From assembly GCA_008828725.1 (NCBI GenBank), contig MEHQ01000818.1, positions 1 to 64,000 on the forward strand: DNA of 64,000 nucleotides, in the 5' to 3' direction. Positions 12,401-27,400 of the stretch are shown in pieces (position 1 is the stretch's first letter; each line of letters begins with the position of its first letter). Origin of the DNA: Saccharina japonica (Eukaryota; Sar; Phaeophyceae; Laminariales; Laminariaceae). The notes beneath the pieces were generated by a model. That model did no database searches. It had not been told where the DNA came from and saw nothing but the letters and a program-made list of their open reading frames with translations. The position numbers and the translations under genes are program-made.

Positions 12401-15400
12401 CCTACCTCAGGTCCAACTCAACTTGCCACGGAAACCCTTACAGCTGATGGTCGATTAATTCAAGCACCGTCCAATACCATCGGTTCGTGTTGCCCAGAAC
12501 TAACGCAACCATGTAGTTGATGTGTACCGCGTGTTTCACGTGGTCAATACACCCGCCAGAACCAAGTGTATGTGGATATTGGATGTCAGAAGTATGCCAG
12601 TGTAGATGTCAGCTGAAACAGTAGTTCGTCGTTTGAGCATTTGGCTCGGCGCTACACGCCTTCGAATCTTTGAGGTAAGCTCCACCTGAGAGTGCAACCC
12701 TAGCGCGTGTGGAGACATCGTGAGTTTCCCATGTTGTACTGTCGCGGATACAACCAAGTCACAATACCTGATCCTGCCTATCCTGTAGCTCACGGTGTCG
12801 TCACTGACACCACGGTCGACGTTGCGAACATCTCTACTCGCCTTCTCACCATACTTTCACGCCGGTCTCCGGTCCCACCCAAGTCGCCACAGAAACCCCT
12901 ACCTCCCAGGGCCCAACAACCCGGACACTGTCCAACACTATTAGTCAGTTCTGCCGAGATCTCGCGGAACCATGTATTTTATGCATAGTGTGTGTATCAC
13001 GTTGTCACTTCCCCTTAAGCAGAAACCACGTATACGAATATATTGGATGTTCAAACCGCACCACTATGGACTTCGTCTTCTCATCTTGTTGGTCGTTTGA
13101 GCTATGCCGTGGACGCTACAAATATTTAGAATCTCTGTCGTAATTTTACCCCGAGTGTACTGCCGTAACCTGTTTAGTGCCATCGTGAATTCCCCATGTT
13201 GTTGCGTCATCAACATTACCAAGTTACAATACCTGGTGCTATATATCCTGTAATTGGCGGCACCGTCACCGACACCACGGCGATCGTTTCAACCATCTCG
13301 TCTCGCCTTTTGTGTCATACCTGCACGCCCTTCTTAGGTCCCACCGAAGTCGCCTCGATATCCCCTATCACCCAGGGCCCCACAACCCAGTCACCGTCCG
13401 ATGTCATCGGTCAGTGCTGACGAAAGTTTAAGGAACAACGCGTTGGATGCTTAATTGTGTTGGTAACGTTGCCAATATCGCCAAATCATAAACCAAGTAT
13501 TGGTGGATAATGTATACCCAACAACGCCAGTAGTGAGATTAGCTACCTCTGTTGTCCGTCTTTTGAGCGATCCACATGACGATAAAAAGGTTCGAGTCTT
13601 TGAGGTACATTGAACCTGACTGTACTGCAATAGCCTGTGTAGCACGATCGTCGAATTTCCCGTGTTGTACTGTCGTCAATACAGCCAATTTACGATGCCT
13701 GAAGCTGCTTATCTTGTAACTGACGGTGCCGTCACCGCCACCGCGGTCGGCGTTCCGACACACCCCGGCTCGCCTTCTCACCATACTTTCACGCCCATCT
13801 CAGGTCCAACTCAAGTCGCCACGGACAACCCTAACAACCAGAGTCCAACAACGCAGGCACCGTCCAACACCATCGGTCAGTGCTGCCGAGATATGATAGA
13901 ACCATGTACTTCATTCGTATCGTGTCCTTCATGTCACTAAGACGGCCAAACCAGGTACAAAGTACATGTGGATATTGGACGTCCAAACCACTCCATTATT
14001 GATCTCGTCCACCTTTGTTCTTCGTTGGTTGAGGTGTCCCGTGGAAGCTAGAACTTTCAATCCGTTCTGTTAATTGATCCTGAGTGTACAGCCGTAGACG
14101 GTGTAGCGCGACAGTGCATTGCGTATGCTTTACGTTCTTCAATACAACCTAGGTACAGTACCTGATATCCCATATCCTGTGATTGACGGCGACGACACCG
14201 ACACCGCGGTCGACGTTCCGAACATCGCTACTAGCCTTCTCGCCTCACTCCCACGATTACCTCAGGTCCCCCTCAACTCGCCAGGGAAACTCCTACCACC
14301 CAGGGCCCAACAACAGAGGCACCGTTCGACAGCATCGGTCAGTACTGCCCTGATCATACCAAGCCGTGTGGTTGATGCATACCGTGCGTTTGCTGTTGCT
14401 AATACCTCCAACGTCAGAACTAAACGTATCTGGATATGTTTTATGTTGAACACCCCAGTTATGAGGGCGACTACCACTGCTGTTCGTGGTTTAAGCGACT
14501 CCCTTGACGCTAAGCGCCTTTGGCGTCTGCTGTAAATTCAACCTGAGAGAATTGCATTTGTCTGTGTAGCGCCATCCCAAATCGACCATGTCGTACTATC
14601 GTCAATACAACCTTGTTATAATACCTGATGCTGCATATCCTGCATTTGCCAGTGCCGTTGCCGACACTACGATCGGCGGTTCGAACATGTCTATTCGCCT
14701 CCTCGCCTTTCTCGCACGCCTTCCGAAGGTCCCTCCCAAGTCGACACGGAATCCCGCATCACCCAGGGCCCAACAACCCAGGCACCGCCCGACATCATTG
14801 GTCAGTACTGCTGACATCTCAAGGCACCATGTATTTATTCATATTGTTTGGTGTTTTTAATACAATTAGGTGAAAGCTGGTACAAAGTATATGTGGACAT
14901 CGGATGGCCAAACCACGCCAGTACGGAGCTCGTACATGTGTCGTTCGTCGTTTGAACGATCCCGTGGACGCTGGATGGTTTCGAAATTATGCTATACATT
15001 CAACCTGAGTGTACCGCCTTGCCCTGTGTGGCGCTATCGTCGAATTACCCATGTTGATCCGTCATCAATATAACCGCGTTACAAGACGTGATGCAGCATA
15101 TGTTGTAGTGGATTGACGGCGACGTCACGGACACCGCGGTCGGCGGTCCGAATATATCTGCCCACGTTCTCGCCATTCTCGCACGTCTTCCTCAGGTCCA
15201 ACCCAAGTCGTTACGAAGTCCCCTATCACCCAGGGCTCAATAACGCAGGAACCATCCGATGCCATTGGTCAGTGCTGCTCTGATCATAGGCAGCGTTGTA
15301 GTTGATGCATACCTTGCCTTTACCATTGCAAATACCACCAGAGCGAAGGCCAAGTATATGTATATATCCTATATCCAACGCACGATAGTATGTAGGTCGA

Positions 15401-18400
15401 ATACGTCTGTCCTTCATCATTTGAGCGATCCCGTCGACGCTGGAACTATTTTTTTACTCTCCGTTGTAAACTCAACCTGAGTGTACCGCATTAACCTGTG
15501 TTACACCAATGTGAATTGCCTATGTTGTACTAAAGACAAAACACACTACAGGTGATTCACTACCTGTTTGTTCATGTCCTAAATTTTACGGCATTGGGAC
15601 CGACACCGTGGTCATCGTTTCGAAACTATATGCTACTCGCCATGCCTGCACGCCTATCGCAGGTTCCACCGAAGTCGCCACGGAAACTCCTATCACCCGG
15701 GGCCCAACAACCCAGGCACCCTCCTACACCACCGGTTAGTGCTGCCGAGATCCTAACGAGTCTTGTGGTCAATGCATATTGTGTTGTTCACGTTGCCTCT
15801 TACGTCAAAGTAAAAATCAAGTATATGTGAATATGGTATATCAAACCAACGCCAATATTTAGGTCGGTTACCTCAGCTGTTCGTCATTTAAGTAATTATC
15901 TGGACGTTTGAAGTCTTCGAATATCTGCCTTACTATCAATCGGAGTGTCCTGCATTAGCCTGTGTAGCAACATTGTCGAATTACCCTATCGTCAAAGCAA
16001 CCAAGTTACATTATCTAGAGCTTCTTATCCTGTAACTGACGGTGCCGTCACCGACACCGCGGTCGGCGTTACCATAATATGTCCTCGCCTTCTCGCCATA
16101 CTTGCATTCTTACCTCAGATCCCACTCACGTCGCCACGGAAGCCCCTATTACCCAGGGTTCAACAACCCACGCACCATCCTACATCATCGGTCAGTACTG
16201 CAGAGATCTTAGAGACCATATACATGTTTACGTTATGGGTCTATCCTTCCTTGGGCAGGAACCAAGTATATGCGGATATTTGACGTGCAAACAACGCCAG
16301 GATGAAGCTCTTCTACCTCTGTAATTTGTCGTTTGAGCGATTCCGTGGAAAGTAAGTTCTTCGAATGCCAGTTTTAGTTTTAACTTGAGTGTACTGTCGT
16401 AGCCTACGTAGTACCATCGGGAATTGCCCATAAAGTGTTATCGTCAATACAACCTAGTGACATTACATAGTGCTGCACACCCTGTGATTGGCGGCAACGC
16501 CACGGACAACCCAGTCGCGTCCTAACCATCCCCGTTTTCCTTCTCGCCGTACTCGCACGCCTACCTTAGGTCCCACTCCAGTTGTCGCGGGCGTCCCTAC
16601 CACCCAGGGCCCACCGACGCAGGCAACGTCCGACATTATCGGTCAGTGCTGTGATACCCTTAGGGCGTCATGTGGTTGATGTATGCTGTACTTGTTCCGA
16701 CGCTAACACCGCTACAGTGAGAACCACGTATATGTTGATATTTTATATCTTGTACACGCTAACGTATTGGTCGGCTACCTTCGATGTTCGTCGTTCGAAC
16801 ATTTCCCTCGAAGCTGAAAGCCTTCGACCTCTGCTGTGAATTGAACCTGAGTGTTCTGGAATAGCATGGGTGGCGCGACCGCGAATTGCCCATGTTGGAC
16901 TATCGTCAATACAACCTAGCTACTATACCCGATACTACATACCATGTAATTGATTTCGCCGGTACCGACATCGCGGTCGGCGATCCAAACATACCTGCTC
17001 GCCGACTGACCATACTTGCGCCCCTACCTCAGGTCCCACTCAAGTCGCCATAGAAGCGCCTATTACTCAGAGCCCAGCAACCCAGGCACCGTCTGACAGA
17101 ATTGGTCAGTGCTGCCGAGATTTTACAGAACCGTGTATTTGATGCATATAGTGTGTTTCACGTTACCAGTTCCGACACTTCTGGAACCAAGTGTATGTGG
17201 ATATTGGATATCCAAAACACACCAATATGGCGCTACTATTTCTCTCTTGGTCGTTGTTTGAGCTATACCGTGGACACTAGGAGTCGTACTATCTCTGCGG
17301 TGAATTAAACGTGAGTGTACTGTCGTAACCTGGTAAGGCCATCGGGAACAGCCCATGTTGTACTGTCGTCAATATAACCCAGTTACAATACGTGATGCTG
17401 TATATCCTTCAATTAGCGGCGACGTCGTCGACACCATGGTTGGCGTTCCGCACATATATGCTGGCCTTCCCACCATACATGTACGCTTACCTCAGATTCC
17501 ACTCAAGTCGCCACGGAAGCCCCTATTACCCAGACCCCAACAACGCAGGCGCCGTCTTACATCATCGGTCAGTGCTGCTCAGATCATTGGGGGACATGTA
17601 GTTGATGCATACCGTGCCCTTCACAATGCTAATTCAGCCAAAGCAAGAGCCAAGTGCATGCAAACTTTGTATTTCTAAAACACGCCGGTATTGAGGTCGG
17701 CTACCTTTGGTCTTCGTCGTTTGAGCGGTCCAGTGAAAGCTTGATGATTTGTATCGTCTGCTGTATAAATAATCTGAGTTTACTGCTAGATTAGCCGGTG
17801 TAGCGCCATCGTTGATTGCCTATGTTGCAGTATCGTCAATGGAACCTACCGTGGTTGCAATGCCTCATTCGACACATCCTGTGATTGACGGTGACGTCAC
17901 CGACACCGCGGTCGGCGTTCCGAGCATCATTGCTAACCTTTTCGCCATACTCCTATTCATACGTGAGGTCCCACTCATAGCGGCACGGGAGTTCCTAATA
18001 TCCAGGACCAAACAAAGCAGGCACCGTCCGACATCGTCGGTCAGTGTTGCCGTGGTCGTAAAGAGACATGTAGTTTATGCCTACCCGTTGCTAAAACGAC
18101 CAAAACCAGAACCACGTATATTTGGATGTTGTTATCTTGAAGACGCCAGTGTTGAGGTCGTCTACTTATGTTGTCCCTCGTTTGACAGATTCCCTCAACG
18201 CTGGAAGTCTTCGAATCTCCGCTGTAACCTCAACCTGGGTGTACTGCCGTAGCCTGTGCAGCGACATCCCATAATGACCATGTTATAATTTCGTCAATAC
18301 AACCGAGTAACAATACCTGATGCTGCGCGCCCTGTGATAGACGGAAATATCAACGGCATTGCGGTCGGCGTTGAAAACATATTTGCTAGCCTTAGCGTCA

Positions 18401-21400
18401 AACTTGAACGTCTATCGCAGGTCCCCACGAAGTCGCCGCGGACTCCCCGATCACCCAGGGTCCAACCACTCAGGCACCGTCCGACATTATCGGCCAGTGC
18501 TGCCCTAATGATAGGGGCCTGTGTAGTTGATGCATACCGTGCCGTTCCCGTTGCTAATACCGCCACAGTCAGAACCACGTATGTCTGGATGTGTTATATA
18601 TTGTACACGCCAAGTTGTATAGGTCGGCTACCTCTGGTATTTGTCGTTTTAGCATACCCCTCGACGGTAAACATCTGCGAGCGTTTGCTGTTGATTCAAC
18701 CTGAGTGTACTGAATTAGCCTGTGTAGCGCCATCGCGATTTGACCATGTGGTACCATCGTCAATACAACCTACTGTAGTTACAACACCTGATGCTACACA
18801 GCTTGATATTGACGGCGTCGCCAACTTCACTGCGGTTGATGTTACGATAACCTCTGCTCGCCTTCTCGCTGTACTTGCACGCGCATCTCAGGTCCAACTC
18901 AGGCCACCCATGGCTCAACAGCCCAGGCACCGTCTTATATCGTTGGTCAGTGCTGCCGAGATCTCAAAGAACCATGTATTCGATTCATATTGTGTGTTTC
19001 ACGTTACGGATTCCGCCAAAGCAGTAATCAAATATATGTGGGCGTTGTATGTCAAAACCACGACAGTATTGACCTCATGTACCTCTGTTGTTCGTCGTTT
19101 AAACGTTCCCGTGGACGCTAGAAGTCTTTGGCTGCTTGCTGTCAATTGAATCTGAGTGTACTGCCGTAGCCCGTGTGGCGTCATCGTGAATGTACCAGGT
19201 AATACATTCGTCAACATAGCCTAGTTACAATAACTGATGCTGCGTACCCTGTGACTGATGGCGACGGCACCGACACCGTGTTCGACGGCCCAACCATTTA
19301 TGGTCGACGTCTCGCCATACTTGAACGCCTAACTCAGGTTCCCCCCAAGTCGGCACGGATGCCCCCATTACCGAGCCCCCATACACGCAGGAACCGTCCA
19401 ACATTATCGGTCAGTGCTCCGAAGACCATAGGGAGCCATGGCATTAGTGCATACCGTACCTTCTCCGTTGGTATTGCCGCTCAAGTCAGACCCAAGTACA
19501 CGTGGATATGGTATATAGTGTACACGTCAATGTTTAGGACGTCTTCTTCTGTGGTTCGTCGTTTGGGAATCCCCCTCGAGGCTAAACGTCTTGTATCTCT
19601 GCTAAAGGTTCCAACTGAGTGTACTGCATTACCTTGTGTAGCGTCATCGTCAATTTGCCATGTCGTACGTGGTCAATTCGACCTATTAATAACTACGATA
19701 CCTGACACTACATACCCTGCAAATGACGGCGCTGCCAACGACACCGCGGTCGGAGTTCCAAATATATCTGCTCACCTTCTCGCCATACTTGCACATCCAT
19801 CTCAGGTGGCACCCAAGTCGATACCGAAGCCTCTGTTACCAAGGGCCCAACAACTCAGGCACCGTCCGACATCATTGGTCAGTGCTGCCGAAACCTTAAG
19901 AAACCCTGTAGGTGGTGAATAATGCGTGTATCACGTTGCCAATCAAGTATATGTGGATATTGATGTACAATAAACGCCAATATGGACCTCGTCTACATTG
20001 TATTGTTCTGCATTGAGCGATCCCGTGGACCCTTCAAGTCTTCGAGTCTCTGCTGCGAGTTCATCCTGAGTGTATTGCCGTAGCCTGTGTAGCGCCATCA
20101 TCGAATTGCTCATGTTTTACCGTCGCCAATACAACCTACTTACAATACCTGGTGCTGCATATGCTGTGATCGACGGCGACATCACCGACACTGCGGTCGG
20201 CGTTCCGCAAATATCTGAACGCCTTCATCACTTTCTCGCTTGCCTACCATAGGTCCCACTCCAATTGCCGCCAACGCCCCTACCACCGAGAGCCCAACGA
20301 TCCAGGCACCGTCCGATGTCCCCGGTCAGTGCTGTCATACTCATAGGGAGCCATGGAGTTGTCGCGTGCGTTTCCTTTGCTGTTGAACATACTGCCAAAG
20401 AAAGAACCGAGTATATGCATATAATGTATGTGCAAACCTCGCCGTTGTTGAGCTCGGCTGCCCCTGTCGTTTGTCGTTGGATCGATCCGAACGACGCTGG
20501 AAGTCTTCGAATCTGTGCTGTAAACTCAACCTGAGTGTACTGCCGTAGCCTGTGTAGCTCCATCACGAACGGACCACACTATAACATCCTCAATTCAAGT
20601 TACTTGTACGTAGTAACAATGTCTGATGCTGCATATCCTATAATTGACGGCGATGTCGCCGACACCGTGGTTGGCGTTTCGAATATATCTGCTCGCCTTC
20701 TCCCCATACTCTCTGGCCTTCCTCAGGCCCCACTCAAATTGTCACGGGAGCCTTTCCCACCCTTGACCCAGCAACTCAGGCACCGTCCGACACCATCGGT
20801 CAGTAGTGCCGAAATGATAAGGACCTATGTACTTGATGCATGCCGTACCTTACCCGTAATACATTCCGCCAAAGCCAGAACCGAGTATATGTGTATCTTG
20901 TGTATCGTGTACACGCCATATTAGAGGTCACCCGTCTTTGTTATTTATTGTTTGAGCGTACCTCTCGAGGGTAAAACTTTGCAACCGTTTGCAACCAATT
21001 CAACCTGAGTGTACTGAATTAGCCTGTGTAGCGCCATCGCGAATTATCAATGTTGGAATATCGTCAATGCAACCTAGTTACAGTACCTGAGACTTATTAG
21101 AATGACAATGACGCCGCCGCCACTAACACAACTGTCTGCGTTACGACCATCTCTGTTCACATTCTCGCTACGTATACTTAAACCCCCATTTCAGGTCCCA
21201 CGTCAGTCGCCACGGCAGCCTATATTACCCAGGGCCCGACAACCCAGGCACCGTCTAACAGCATTGGTTAGTGTTGCTGACATCATAAAGAACCATGAAT
21301 TTGGTGTTTTTTGTGTGCTTCACGTTACAAATTCCGATAAAGAAGGAACCAAGTATATGTGGATATTGGATGTCATGAACCACGCCGGTATTGATCTCGT

Positions 21401-24400
21401 CTACCTCGGTTGTTTGTGTTTGACCATTTCCGCGGACGCTAGTCTTTGACCGTTTGCTGCAAATCCAACCTGAGTGTACTATCGGAGCCTATGTAGCGGC
21501 ATCGTGAATGTACCGTGCAGTATTATTGTCAACATAACCGATTTTTAATAACGGATGCTGTATACCCTGTGACTCATGACGACGTCGTCGACACCGTGTT
21601 CGACGGCCCAAACATTTCTGCTCGCTTTCTCGCCATACTTGCACGCCCATTCAAGGTTCCATTCGAGTCGGCACGGAAGTCCCCATTACCGAGCCCCCAT
21701 ACACGCAGGAACCGTCCAACATTTTCGGTCAGTGCTCCCAAGACCATAGGGAGCCATGACATTAATGCATACCGTATCTTCTCCGTTGGTATTGCCGCTC
21801 AAGTCAGACCCAAGTACACGTGGATATTGTATATAGTGTACACGCCAATGTTTAAGACGTCTCCTTCTTTGGTTCGTCGTTTGGGAATTCCCCCTCGAGG
21901 CCAAACGTCTTCTATCTCTGCTGGAAGTTCCAACTGAGTGTACTGCATTACCCTGTGTAGCGCCATCGTCAATTTGCCATGTCGTACATGGTCAATTCAA
22001 CCTATTAATAGCTACGATACCTGATGCTACATACCCTGTAAATGACGGCGCTGCCACCGACACCGCGGTCGGCGTTCCAAATATATCTGCCCGCCTTCTT
22101 GCCATACTTGCACATCCATCTCAGGTGGCACCCATGTCGATACAGAAGCCCCTGTTAGCAAGGGCCCAACAACTCAGGCACCGTCCGACATTATTGGTAA
22201 GTGCTGCCGAAACCTTAAGAAACCCTGTAGGTGGTGAATAATGTGTGTATCACGTTTCCAATCAAGTATATGTGGATATTGATGTACAATAAACGCCAAT
22301 ATGGACCTCGCCTACCTTGTATTGTTCTGTATTGAGCGATCCCGTGGAACCTTGAAGTATTCGAGTCTCTGCTGCGCGTTCAACCTGAGTGTATTGCCGT
22401 AGCCTGTGTAGCGCCATCATCGAATTGCTCATGTTTTACCGTCGCCAATACAACCTACTTACAATACCTGGTGCTGCATATGCTGTGGTCGACGGCGACA
22501 TCACCGACACTGCGGTCGGCGTTTCGCAAATATCTGAACGCCTTCATCACTTTCTCGCTTGCCTACCATAGGTCCCACTCCAGTTTCCGCCAACGCCCCT
22601 ACCACCGAGAGCCCAACGATCCAGGCACCGTCCGATGTCCCCGGTCAGTGCTGCCATACTCATAGGGAGCCATGGAGTTGTCGCGTGCGTTTCCTTTGCT
22701 GTTGAACATACTGCCAAAGAAAGAACCGAGTATATGCATATAATGTATGTGCAAACCTCGCCGTTGTTGAGCTCGGCTGCCCCTGTCGTTTGTCGTTGGA
22801 TCGATCCGAACGACGCTGGAAGTCTTCGAATCTGTGCTGTAAACTCAACCTGAGTGTACTGCCGTAGCCTGTGTAGCTCCATCACGAACGGACCACACTA
22901 TAACATCCTCAATTCAAGTTACTTGTACGTAGTAACAATGCCTGATGCTGCATATCCTATAATTGACGGCGATGTCGCCGACACCGTGGTTGGGGTTTCG
23001 AATATATTTGCTCGCCTTCTCCCCATACTCTCTGGCCTTCCTCAGGCCCCACTCAAATTGCCACGGGAGCCTTTCCCACCCTTGACCCAGCAACTCAGGC
23101 ACCGTCCGACACCATCGGTCAGTACCGCCAAAATCATAAGGACCTATGTACTTGATGCACGCCGTACTTTTCCCGTAATACATTCCGCCAAAGCCAGAAC
23201 CGAGTATATGTGTATCTTTTGTATCGTGTACACGCCATATTAGAGGTCACCCGTCTCTGTTATTTGTTCTTTGAGCGTACCCCTCGAGGGTAAAACTCTG
23301 CAACCGTTTGCAACCAATTCAACCTGAGTGTACTGAATTAGCCTGTGTAGCGCCATCGCGAATTATCAATGTTGGAATATCGTCAATACAACCTAGCTGC
23401 AATACCTGAGGCTTATTAGAATGACAATGACGCCGCCGCCACCAACACAATTGTCTGCGTTACGACCATCTCTGTTCGCATTCTCGTTATACTTGAACCC
23501 CCATATCAGGTCCCACTTCAGTCGCCACGGCAGCCTATATTACCCAGGGCCCGACAACCCAGGCACCGTCTAACATCATTGGTTAGTGTTGCTGACATCG
23601 TAAAGAACCATGTATTTCCACAGACGCTAGAAGTCTTTGACCGTTTGCTGCAAATCCAACCTGAGTGTACTACCGGAGCCTGTGTAGCGGCATCGTGAAT
23701 TGCCCGTGCAGTACTATCGTCAACATAACCTATTTTTAATAACTGATGCTGTATACCCTTTGACTCATGGCGACGTCGTCGACACCGTGTTCGACGGCCC
23801 AAACATTTCTGCTCGCCTTTTCGCCATACTTGCACGCCCATCCAAGGTTCCACCCGAGTCGCCACGGAAGCCCCCATTACCGAGCCCCCATACACGCAGG
23901 AACCGTCCAACATTAACGGTCAGTGCTGCACAGATCATAGGGAGTCATGAAGTTAATGCATACCGTGCCTTTGCCGTTGTTATTGTCCCTCAAGTCAGAC
24001 CCAAGTAAAAGTGGATAAGGTATATTTTTACACGCCAGTGCATAGGTCGGCTACTCGTTTGGGGATCCCCCTCGAAGCTAAACGCCTTATATCTCTGATG
24101 TAAGTTCAACCTGAGTGTACTGCATTACCCTGTGTGGCGCCATCGTCAATAGGGCATGTCGTACCATGGTCAATACAACATACCGAACGTTACAATACCT
24201 GATGCTACATACCCTGTAAATCCCGGCACTGCCACTGACACCGCGGTCGGCGTTCCTAATGTATCTGCTCCCTTTATCGCCATATTCGCACGTCCATCTT
24301 AGGTGGCATCCAAGTCGACACAGAAGCCCCTACTACCAAGGGCCCAACAACTCAGGCTCCGTCCGACATCATTGGTCAGTGCTGTCGAAATCTTAAGAAA

Positions 24401-27400
24401 CCCTGTAGTTGATTAATAATGTGTCCATCACGTTTCTCATTCCGATAAAGCAGCAATCAAGTATGTGCATATGCATATCCAAAACACGCCAGTATGGACC
24501 TCGCCTTCCTTTTGTTGCTCCTCGTTTGAGCGATTCCGTGGACCCTTAACGTCTTCGAGACTCTGCCGTGAATTCAACCTGAGTGTACTGCCGTAGCCTG
24601 TGTAGCGCCATCATTGAAGTGCCGATGGTGTTCCGTCGTTAGTGGAATAACGTTATAATACCTGGTGCTGCATATGCTGTTTTTGGTGGAGACGTCACTG
24701 ACACCGCGGTCGGCGTTCTGGAAATATCTGCACGCGTTCACGCCTTTCGCGCACGCCTATCTCAGGTCCCACTCTAGTTGCCCCGAACGCCCCTACCAGC
24801 CAGAGCCCAACGACCGAGGCATCGTCCGACATCATCGGTCAGTGTTGCCATAATCATAGGGAGCCATGTAGTTGTCGCGTACCGTGCCTTTGCTGCTGCC
24901 AATACCGTCATAGAATGAACCACGTATATGTATATGTTGTTTATTCAAAACACGCCATTGTCCAGCTCGGCTACCTCTGTCGTTTGTCGTTTGAGTGATC
25001 CTGTCGACGCTGGAAGTCTTCGAATCTTCGCTGTAACCTCAATCTCAGTGTACTCCATTAGCGTGTGTAGAGCCATCGTCGAACTGCCCATGTTGTACTG
25101 TCGTCAACACTATCGGCAATACAACCTAGGCGTATTTCCTGATGCTAAATATCGTGTAAAATAACTACCTGGGATAACTCATACCCTGTAACTGACGGCG
25201 CCTTCACCGACACCGCGTCTGGCGTTCCGAACATCTCTGCTGGTCTTCTCGCCATACCTGCACGTCCATCTCAGGCCCCACTCAAGTGACCACGGAGTCC
25301 CCTACCACCCAGAGCCGAGAAACCCAGGCAGCGTCCGACCTCGTCGGTCAGTGCTGTTGAGACCCCAAAGAACCATGCTGCGATGCATATTGTGTTGTTC
25401 GTGTTATCAAATACGCCCAAGCGAAAAATAAATATTGGTGGACATTGTATATCCAAACAACGCCACATTGAGGTTTTCTACATGTGTTGTTCGTCGTTTG
25501 AGCGATCCCCTCCACGTTATAAATGTTCGACTATCTGCTGTATATTCAACCGGGGTGTACTTCCTTAGCGTGTGTAGAGTCATCGTCGAACTGCCCATGT
25601 TGTACTGTCGTCAATACAACCTGGATGCAATACGTGATGCTTATTCTGTAACTTACGGTGGCGTAACAGACGCCGCGGTCGCCATTCCAAACATATGTGA
25701 TCGCCTTCTAACAATGCTTGCACGCCCATCTCAGGTCCCATCCAAGTCGCCACGGACAACCCTATCACCGAGCGTCCAACTACCCATCCACCGTCGCTCA
25801 CCATAGGTCAGTGCTGCCGAGATCAAAGGAATCATGTTACCTGATGCATACCATGCCCTTACCGTTGCTAATTCCGCCGAAGCAGGAAATACGTATGTGT
25901 GGATATTGTATATGCAAACCGCGCCAGTACTGAGGTCGGCTACCTTAGTTGTTCGTCGTTTGAGGTGTCCTGTGGACGCTAGAAAACTTGCAATCTCTGC
26001 TGTAAACTAAACCTGAGCGTATTGCCTGCCGTAGACAGTGATGCGCCATAGTGAACTGAACACGCTGTAATGTCTTCAATCAACATAGGTGCAGTACCTG
26101 ATGCTACATACCCTGTAATCGACGGCGACGTAACCGACACCGCGGTCGGAATTTTGAAAATATGCCTGCTAGTCTCCTGACTGTTCTCCCACGACTACCT
26201 AATTTCCCACTCAAATCGCCTCGGAAGCCCCGCCCACACACGGCCAAACAACGCAAGCGGCATCTGTCGGTGATTCCCTGGGCATGGCGAGCCATTAGGT
26301 TGATGTATACCGTGCATTTGCCACCGCTAATACCACCAAAGACATAACCAAGTATCTGTAGATATTGTATATGTTCAACACGCCATTTCAAAGGGCGGCA
26401 ACCACTGTTGTTCGTTGTTTGAGAGATCCCCTTGACGCTACATACCTCCGACTTGTGCTGAAATTCAAACTGAGTGTACTGCATTAACTTGTGTAGTGCC
26501 ATTGCCAATTGACTATGCTGTGCCATCGCCAATACAACCTAGTTACGCTAGCTGATTCTACATATAATGTATATGACGGCGCCGTAACCGACACCGCGGT
26601 CGGCGTTCCGAACATTTGTCGTCCCCTTCTTGTCATGCTTGCACGCCCATCGCAGGTCCCACCGCCGTCGACACGAAACCCACTATCATCCAAGGCCTAC
26701 CAACACAGGCACCGTCCAACATCATTGGTCAGTACTGCCGAGATCTTAACCGACCATGTTTTTTACGCATTTTACGTTATCCATTACGCCGAAGCAGAAA
26801 CCAAGTATACGTGGATATATGATGCCTAGACCACATCAGTACAGAGCTCGTCTGACGTGTGCTACGATAGAGGTAGCACGTTTTGGCTGGAACTTTTCTG
26901 ACTGATTAAGCTCCTCAACCCAAAATTGCCTCACTTCCCTTCTTTATGTTGCAACATCGCTCAGTGTACTATTAGGCAATGGGATTGGTCGTCGGGTAGC
27001 ACTTTTGATTTCCTCCAAAATTAGTGTTTGGGTAAGGTGTACTGCTCCTCCACGCGAGGAGCCTCAGAAACAATATGCTGCACCTCTACCGTAGGTCCCG
27101 TCGTGTACCGCTGTTTGTCGTTTGAGCGATTCCGTGGACGCTAAACGTTTTCGGATATCATCTGCGAATTAAACCTGAGTGTACTGCGGCATACCGTGTG
27201 GCGCCATACAGTAGAATTACCATTTTGTATTGTCGTCAACGTACCCAAGTTATAATACCTGACGCGGCTGACCGTGCAACACACGGTGCCGCCACCGACA
27301 CCGCAGTCGGCGTTCCGACACGTCTCTGCCCACCTTCTCATCAAACTTTCACGCCAATCTCACGTCCAATTCAAGTCGCCACGGACAACCCTATCACCCA

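Larger units (their letters stand above)
19240..23590 (+). repeat. higher-order repeat: two copies of a 2,319-bp five-unit block
   Basis: The exon series C20-C24 recurs as C25-C29 with offsets 2,318, 2,319, 2,319, 2,319 and 2,315 bp. About 20,070-21,060 and 22,389-23,380 are almost base-identical, far closer than neighbouring single units. A third partial copy (C30-C32) follows with shorter offsets because of a deletion near 23,620. Confidence 0.85.
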
